Below are positions 59,499 through 64,000 of a DNA stretch of 64,000 nt, in pieces. Position 1 is the stretch's first letter, and every line of letters begins with the position of its first letter. The position numbers and the translations under genes are program-made. Origin of the DNA: Corticium candelabrum (Eukaryota > Porifera > Homoscleromorpha > Homosclerophorida > Plakinidae); assembly GCF_963422355.1 (NCBI RefSeq), contig NC_085095.1:5202327-5266326 (forward strand), read 5' to 3'. Under the pieces are notes generated by a model. The model saw only the letters and a program-made list of their open reading frames with translations. It was not told the DNA's origin and ran no database searches.

Positions 59499-62400
59499 TC
59501 AGACCGCAGTTCCTCTCTCCAAGTTCTGCTTAATCTCTGCAGTATATTTGTCATAATAACGTGCAGCCTTCTGGTTAAACTTCATGTTACGTTCATTGAT
59601 ATAGTCGATGTCAGCTTCGTCGAAGAACTGCCGTCTCCTGCTATATTTTCCTCTTTTCTCAATTCTGAAAGATGAAAGCACATTAAGCAAAGGGTTAGTT
59701 TGACGAAGCAGGTAGGTAGGTACATGTACATACTGTTTCTCCAAATCTTGAACCATCCGTTCAACGCCTGCTGGACTGGGCTTTGTCAATTGAGGATCAA
59801 GCAGTGTATCAACAGAAGGATAGAAACTGTCCCCCCTAAGCAGTAAGTGCACTAGTTATGTGAGCATCTTATACTACTTCCAAGTTTTACTCAAAAGTGT
59901 ACTAAAGAAGACTAACTGGTTAACTTAAGTATAGTAAATTCATCAGTTAGGAAAATTGGTGCTACGTACGTGCAGTCTAAGTAATTGCTACATGCATATC
60001 AGTTTGCATTCAATCAATCAGTTACAGCAATTCATCTCAACTACCAGACAAATTCAAACATTGCTGAAGACCAACTTTAAGTGATTGGTACCAATACAAA
60101 GTCTACATTCTGAAACAACAATGTAATCAAGTTGTGTAAGAATAGGACTAGAGAACTAACATGCTTAACCAGAGCATTACAAGTGATTAACCCTGAGAGC
60201 TGATTGCAATTATGCAACAGACAATCACTGACAACAAACATGGCTCATTTGATCATTATAGCAAACTAGATCCATGCCCCGTCCTTCGTACGGGCAAGAT
60301 ACTGTAGCATTCTATCGGAAGACGCAGCGTGTGTGGACGTCACGTGCAATCTTTGTTGCGAGGTCCCGGATGTGCTGAATGAATTCGAACCTTTCTCTTT
60401 GTGCTTTTTCGATAGAAATCGACAAACTCCCTGTGTAGCGCTTGGTACAGAAAACGTGTAGGTTGGATTTGGTGCAAATGCAATCAGAATTTGGAGAGAA
60501 ACGAAAGCACTAGAAGAGTAGGTACAAGTATTCGATTGCTCAAAGCTTTGCGAAGGACGACAGCATGTACGGTCTACACAGCATTGGTGAGGGCGTGTGT
60601 TCGAATGAACTGGAATGTGTAGCGTTTGCGCCATCGAGAAATTTTAAGTGTGGGTCGACCCCTCAAGAGGGGACCTGGTGCATAATTCTTATTTTTTACG
60701 CAAACCTTCCCTTTTGCGTGCTGAATGTGTGTGCCAATTTCAGTTGCGAACGGACAAAAGACGTGGCCGTGTATCACAAACACACACAAAATTGAGCTTT
60801 ATATATACTAGATGAGTTTGTGTTGAAAATGAAAGTGACGTTGGTCTCGCAAATGTCAGTCACATCTTGCTTCTTATTTGCTGTTAAGTAGCAAAAACAT
60901 GTTACGTGATTCAATGTGGCAGCATGGTGCCAATGCACTTCAAATTACCCTTTGTCGTTGGTACTTTTTTACAGTGATGATATGTCAACACTATTCATCA
61001 ATGAAATCTTGTAGCTACCTCAATGAAATGCCATTCAGACTAACTTGCACGATAAACAGGTTACCAGGACTTTTCTCTTGAAGCTTTCTTTGCACATTGA
61101 GCTATTTATAATGATTCAAAGCTTATCTACGGTATGTTAGAGGATCTTTAGCAGCCAGTGAGTCAAACAGCATGCATGGGACAGACAGACAGACACCCAG
61201 GCAGACACCGTACTGTAGCCCTTCAAAGTGCATGCACGCTAATGATTGAAACTATACAAACATTAAAGCCATCTATGACCACTTACAGCCTCTCCTTTTG
61301 TGCTTCATACTGATCCATGTCAGACTTCATCTGCCGTGTCAGCCGTTGATACTGGCGAAACTGAGCAGCTGCAAAGCCTGAAAAGCCCTGGTCGGGGTTC
61401 TTCTTCTTTCTCTTTCTGTCCAGTCGCTCCAATTCATCAGCACCAGTATCAAGCACCTTCAACCGTTCATAATTTTCACCTCGATCCTCAGCTTCCTGCA
61501 ACACAGGTATGAATGCAAATATCTAGGCCACAAAATTGCTATACAAGAGATGGTGTCACATCATTTAGAAACTAATACACAAATAATCAACTGATGCACA
61601 TGCTAACATAGCTTTTCGTCTGTCAGAATACAATAAGACATAATGTAGCAACACCGAATTGGGAACCATTTCCATGAGGTGCACAGTTTGTGCCCTGTTT
61701 GTTATAAACTGAATGACTAAGTAAAATATGCGTATCCTAGTGTAGCCCAATTGATAACCTAGCTTACTCGTAACACAAGAAATTTAATCGAACTGGATGA
61801 AATCACAGTGGAGTGACAAGATCACAGTACTTTCTAGGTGAAGTCTAATACTGGTAGTTCATATCACTGAAAGGGACTAATTCATAACAGTGTTTTTCTC
61901 ACTGATAGAAGTGGGAAATGTCTTGATTTGTGGGCTCCAGTTTCCAACAAAGCTACACAAACAAAAATTAAGGAGAGAACCTATACTTGTGCAAACATGC
62001 TGGACAACACTCCAAATAGTGTAAGGATTGTTGCCCATTCTCGAAATCGTGAAGATTTATTTTGACATCTTCGCTGTTTTCATACACATAACATCATCAC
62101 AAAAGATGTGATACATATAGATTATCAACCATATTTTGGAGGTTTCAATACAAGAACAAGACTGAGTGGTAACAAGAAACATGTATGAGTATATCTCAAC
62201 TAAATGCAAGCGCTACAGTACAGAATGAAAGCACCATAGGTGCCAATGCGTCAGTGAGCTTGTAAGGTCCCAGATGAACTCAATGGCAGTCTGCGTGTAC
62301 AGCCGCTGCAGGCGCAACCAGAGAGTTTTGTAGATTCAATCACGTTCCTCCTTCAAGTAAAAGAGTCATACACGCTCACAAGGGCCTTTGAAAGGCGCAA

Positions 62401-62974
62401 AGACTTGTCATAACTTGACAATGAAGCATTACAAATCTGACATTACAAATCAAGAAAACCACGGCTCTTGACCCATAGTAGCGTTTGTTTGCACTTGAGC
62501 GGTTGGATATAGCTCGAATACTCACGCACGCACGCACGCACGCCCAGTGTGAGTGTGTGTGTTGCGCATGCGCAACGAGGTACTTACTGTTTATATGTAC
62601 CTTTCTGGCTTTTTGTTCTGCTAGCTCCCATTCCGCACGTCGTCTTCTTGTCTCGAAATTCGCCGGAATTTTGCTTCTCCTATCTTCCTCGACGTACTCG
62701 GCGTGATTACGCTTTCGTGCTTCATTCTGAGACAACACATACATTGTCTACGACGTTGGAAACATCGTTTGACAACTAGTATTCTCACCAATCTCATCCG
62801 AAGCTCTCCTAGTCTCTTCAGGCGTTCTTCATGCTTTGTCGCCGGAGACGGTAGTTCACTAGAGCTAGCGGCACTTAGTTGATTGCTTTCGCTTTCTGCC
62901 GCCTCCTGGTCGTTCACCGGACGACTTTCTTCGTTGTCTTCATCGGTAGGCAAAACGTCAGCCGTAGTGGTCAT
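59499..62974 (-). CDS. SYF2: Pre-mRNA-splicing factor SYF2, five exons
   Basis: SYF2 is a small component of the Prp19/NTC-associated spliceosome. Five minus-strand exons join in phase: 62974-62789, 62726-62601, 61495-61287, 59835-59734 and 59664-59499. The N-terminus is acidic and variable ([16 protein letters not shown]). The SYF2 core follows: [64 protein letters not shown], then [20 protein letters not shown] and the family's invariant end [16 protein letters not shown]. The start at 62974 is chosen for its context; an in-frame ATG four codons upstream (62986) is possible. The protein of about 228 residues is close to the usual length. It is head-to-head with the thiolase gene. Confidence 0.95.
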
Positions 62975-63037
62975 TACACAAAGCAAAACGGACTATGTGC
63001 TTGATATCAACCACTGCATACGGGCATTGTGTTAAGA
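62975..63037. promoter_or_regulatory. Bidirectional promoter between SYF2 and the thiolase gene
   Basis: Only 63 bp separates the two chosen start codons (51 bp if SYF2 starts at 62986). The region has no TATA box. Both transcripts must start here or inside each other's leader. The arrangement is inferred from spacing. Confidence 0.5.
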
Positions 63038-63218
63038 ATGGCTTGCAAAGTTGTGATTGTTGCAGCTGCTAGAACACCGGTAGGGAATTTCAACGGAGCT
63101 TTTAGCTCTTTGGCAGCTCATCAATTAGGCGCTATAGCCATTAAGGAGTCTCTTTTGCGTTGTGGTGTGAGTCCAGAAGAGGTTAGTGAAGTCTTCATGG
63201 GTCAAGTGCTAACAGCAG
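63038..63218 (+). CDS. ACAT2: Acetyl-CoA acetyltransferase (cytosolic-type thiolase), first exon
   Basis: Exon 1 encodes the N-terminal 60 residues of a thiolase, which condenses two acetyl-CoA into acetoacetyl-CoA. The sequence begins MACKVVIVAAARTPVGNFNG and contains LGAIAIKESL and EEVSEVFMGQVLTAG, the conserved opening of the family. It ends at a GTAAAT donor in phase 1. There is no mitochondrial presequence before VVIVAAART, so a cytosolic enzyme is favoured. The catalytic cysteine exon is not seen before the window ends at 64000; the first intron is therefore at least 780 bp. An upstream in-frame ATG at 63029 would add three residues. Confidence 0.85.
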
Positions 63219-63449
63219 GTAAATCAATATCTCACACGTTCGTGTGTCTTTCGTATTGTACATTGAACTGTGTTAATCCTCGAATTGCTATTGGTTTTTA
63301 TACACGATTCTGACAGTGTTGCTAGCTCCACTACATTATCAATCTCTGGCCTTTATCTAAAACTTTTATTTACTTCATAGCTAAGCTCTAGAGGCTGGTT
63401 CGCAATTTATATGCGACGGAGACGCGACGGACAGCTCTCCACTACATGA

Positions 63450-63851
63450 CTAATCCTAACGGGTCTTGGCAAGGGCTGTTGGGATTAGCGAGGTTTGACT
63501 GTAGGAGCGTGCCGGACGGATCCGGTCTGACAGGAAGTTGACAGACGGCAACAGGAAATGCGTATGTACTGTTACCCAATCAGCGAAGCGCAAATAACGA
63601 ATGGATACGTTCTGTTCCGGTAATTACCATTCCCGCACTGCATGATTACCTCATCCTCCTTATTTGCGTTTCGCTGATTGGGTAACCGTACTGTACCAGT
63701 CATTTCCTGTTGCCATCCGTCAACTTCCTGTCGGACGGACAAAATACAATGGATCCTAGCCATCCCTCAACGCTTTGTCAAGCAATCTGTCTGTGGTGTA
63801 GTCAAACCTCGCTAATCCTAACAGCCCCATGCCAAGTCCTGTTGGGATTAG
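63450..63851. mobile_element. Fold-back (MITE-like) element in intron 1 of the thiolase gene
   Basis: Two nested inverted-repeat pairs share a centre near 63627. The outer pair is 63450-63499 with 63801-63851 (CTAATCCTAAC, GGGATTAG, GGTTTGAC). The inner pair is about 63530-63595 with 63660-63736 (GGAAGTTGACAGACGGCAAC, CAATCAGCGAAGCGCAAATAA). No coding capacity. Confidence 0.85.
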
Positions 63852-64000
63852 TGAAGTTGTTCACCAAAAATGCCAAACTCATAGCTTTGGAGGTCTAGAC
63901 CTTGCCTCGGACACCCAGACCACTAGTGCATTAACATATATCTCTACACGTCGTGTTTGTTGTAAAGAACACCACTGCAACGGCTACATGTACTTCTAAA

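Noticed and set aside
62520-62545. ACGCACGC repeat in a SYF2 intron as a possible Z-DNA or regulatory site
   Set aside because: Only a few units and no supporting context.

Overview
This window looks like nuclear DNA of an animal, most likely an early-branching one such as a sponge. That assignment is inference: the sequence shows animal gene families (CCHCR1-like, LRRK1-like, GCN2, TIM23, SYF2, thiolase), dense packing, many short GT-AG introns, AT-rich spacers, abundant CA/GT and TA microsatellites, and many small fold-back elements. There are no bacterial operons, no CRISPR array, and no tRNA or rRNA gene that I could recognise. Exon boundaries below were read by eye from splice signals and reading-frame phase, so most are good to a few bases but are not backed by transcripts.

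Layout. (1) 1-329: the last exons of an unidentified + strand gene. (2) 1868-6952: a multi-exon coiled-coil gene recognisable as CCHCR1. (3) 8020-8616, minus: an intronless TIM23 gene, head-to-head (145 bp) with (4) 8762-21542, plus: a complete GCN2/EIF2AK4 gene (RWD, pseudokinase, kinase with insert, HisRS-like domain, C-terminal domain). (5) 23190-27469: a decayed Ty3/gypsy retrotransposon of the Mag/K02A2.6 type in minus orientation with short LTRs, followed by a 700-bp near-perfect palindrome (27566-28268) and a 3.4-kb gene-poor block bounded by 41-bp inverted repeats (28642-32045). (6) 33278-41877: three related single-pass membrane proteins with one Ig-like extracellular domain each, in tandem on the plus strand. 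The second is decayed, and the first two lie in a duplication of about 4.1 kb. This family I cannot name, and it is the best candidate for something undescribed. (7) 43821-58704: a very large LRRK1-like gene (ankyrin, LRR, Roc GTPase, COR, kinase, C-terminal propeller-like region) whose 4.4-kb intron holds transposon debris. (8) 59499-62974, minus: SYF2 splicing factor, head-to-head (63 bp) with (9) 63038 onward, plus: the first exon of a cytosolic-type acetyl-CoA acetyltransferase whose intron 1 holds another fold-back element.

How the genes work together: most are unrelated housekeeping or signalling genes (protein import, amino-acid starvation signalling, splicing, thiolase metabolism, Roco kinase signalling). 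The only local gene family is the Ig-like membrane protein cluster. The two head-to-head pairs probably share bidirectional promoters.
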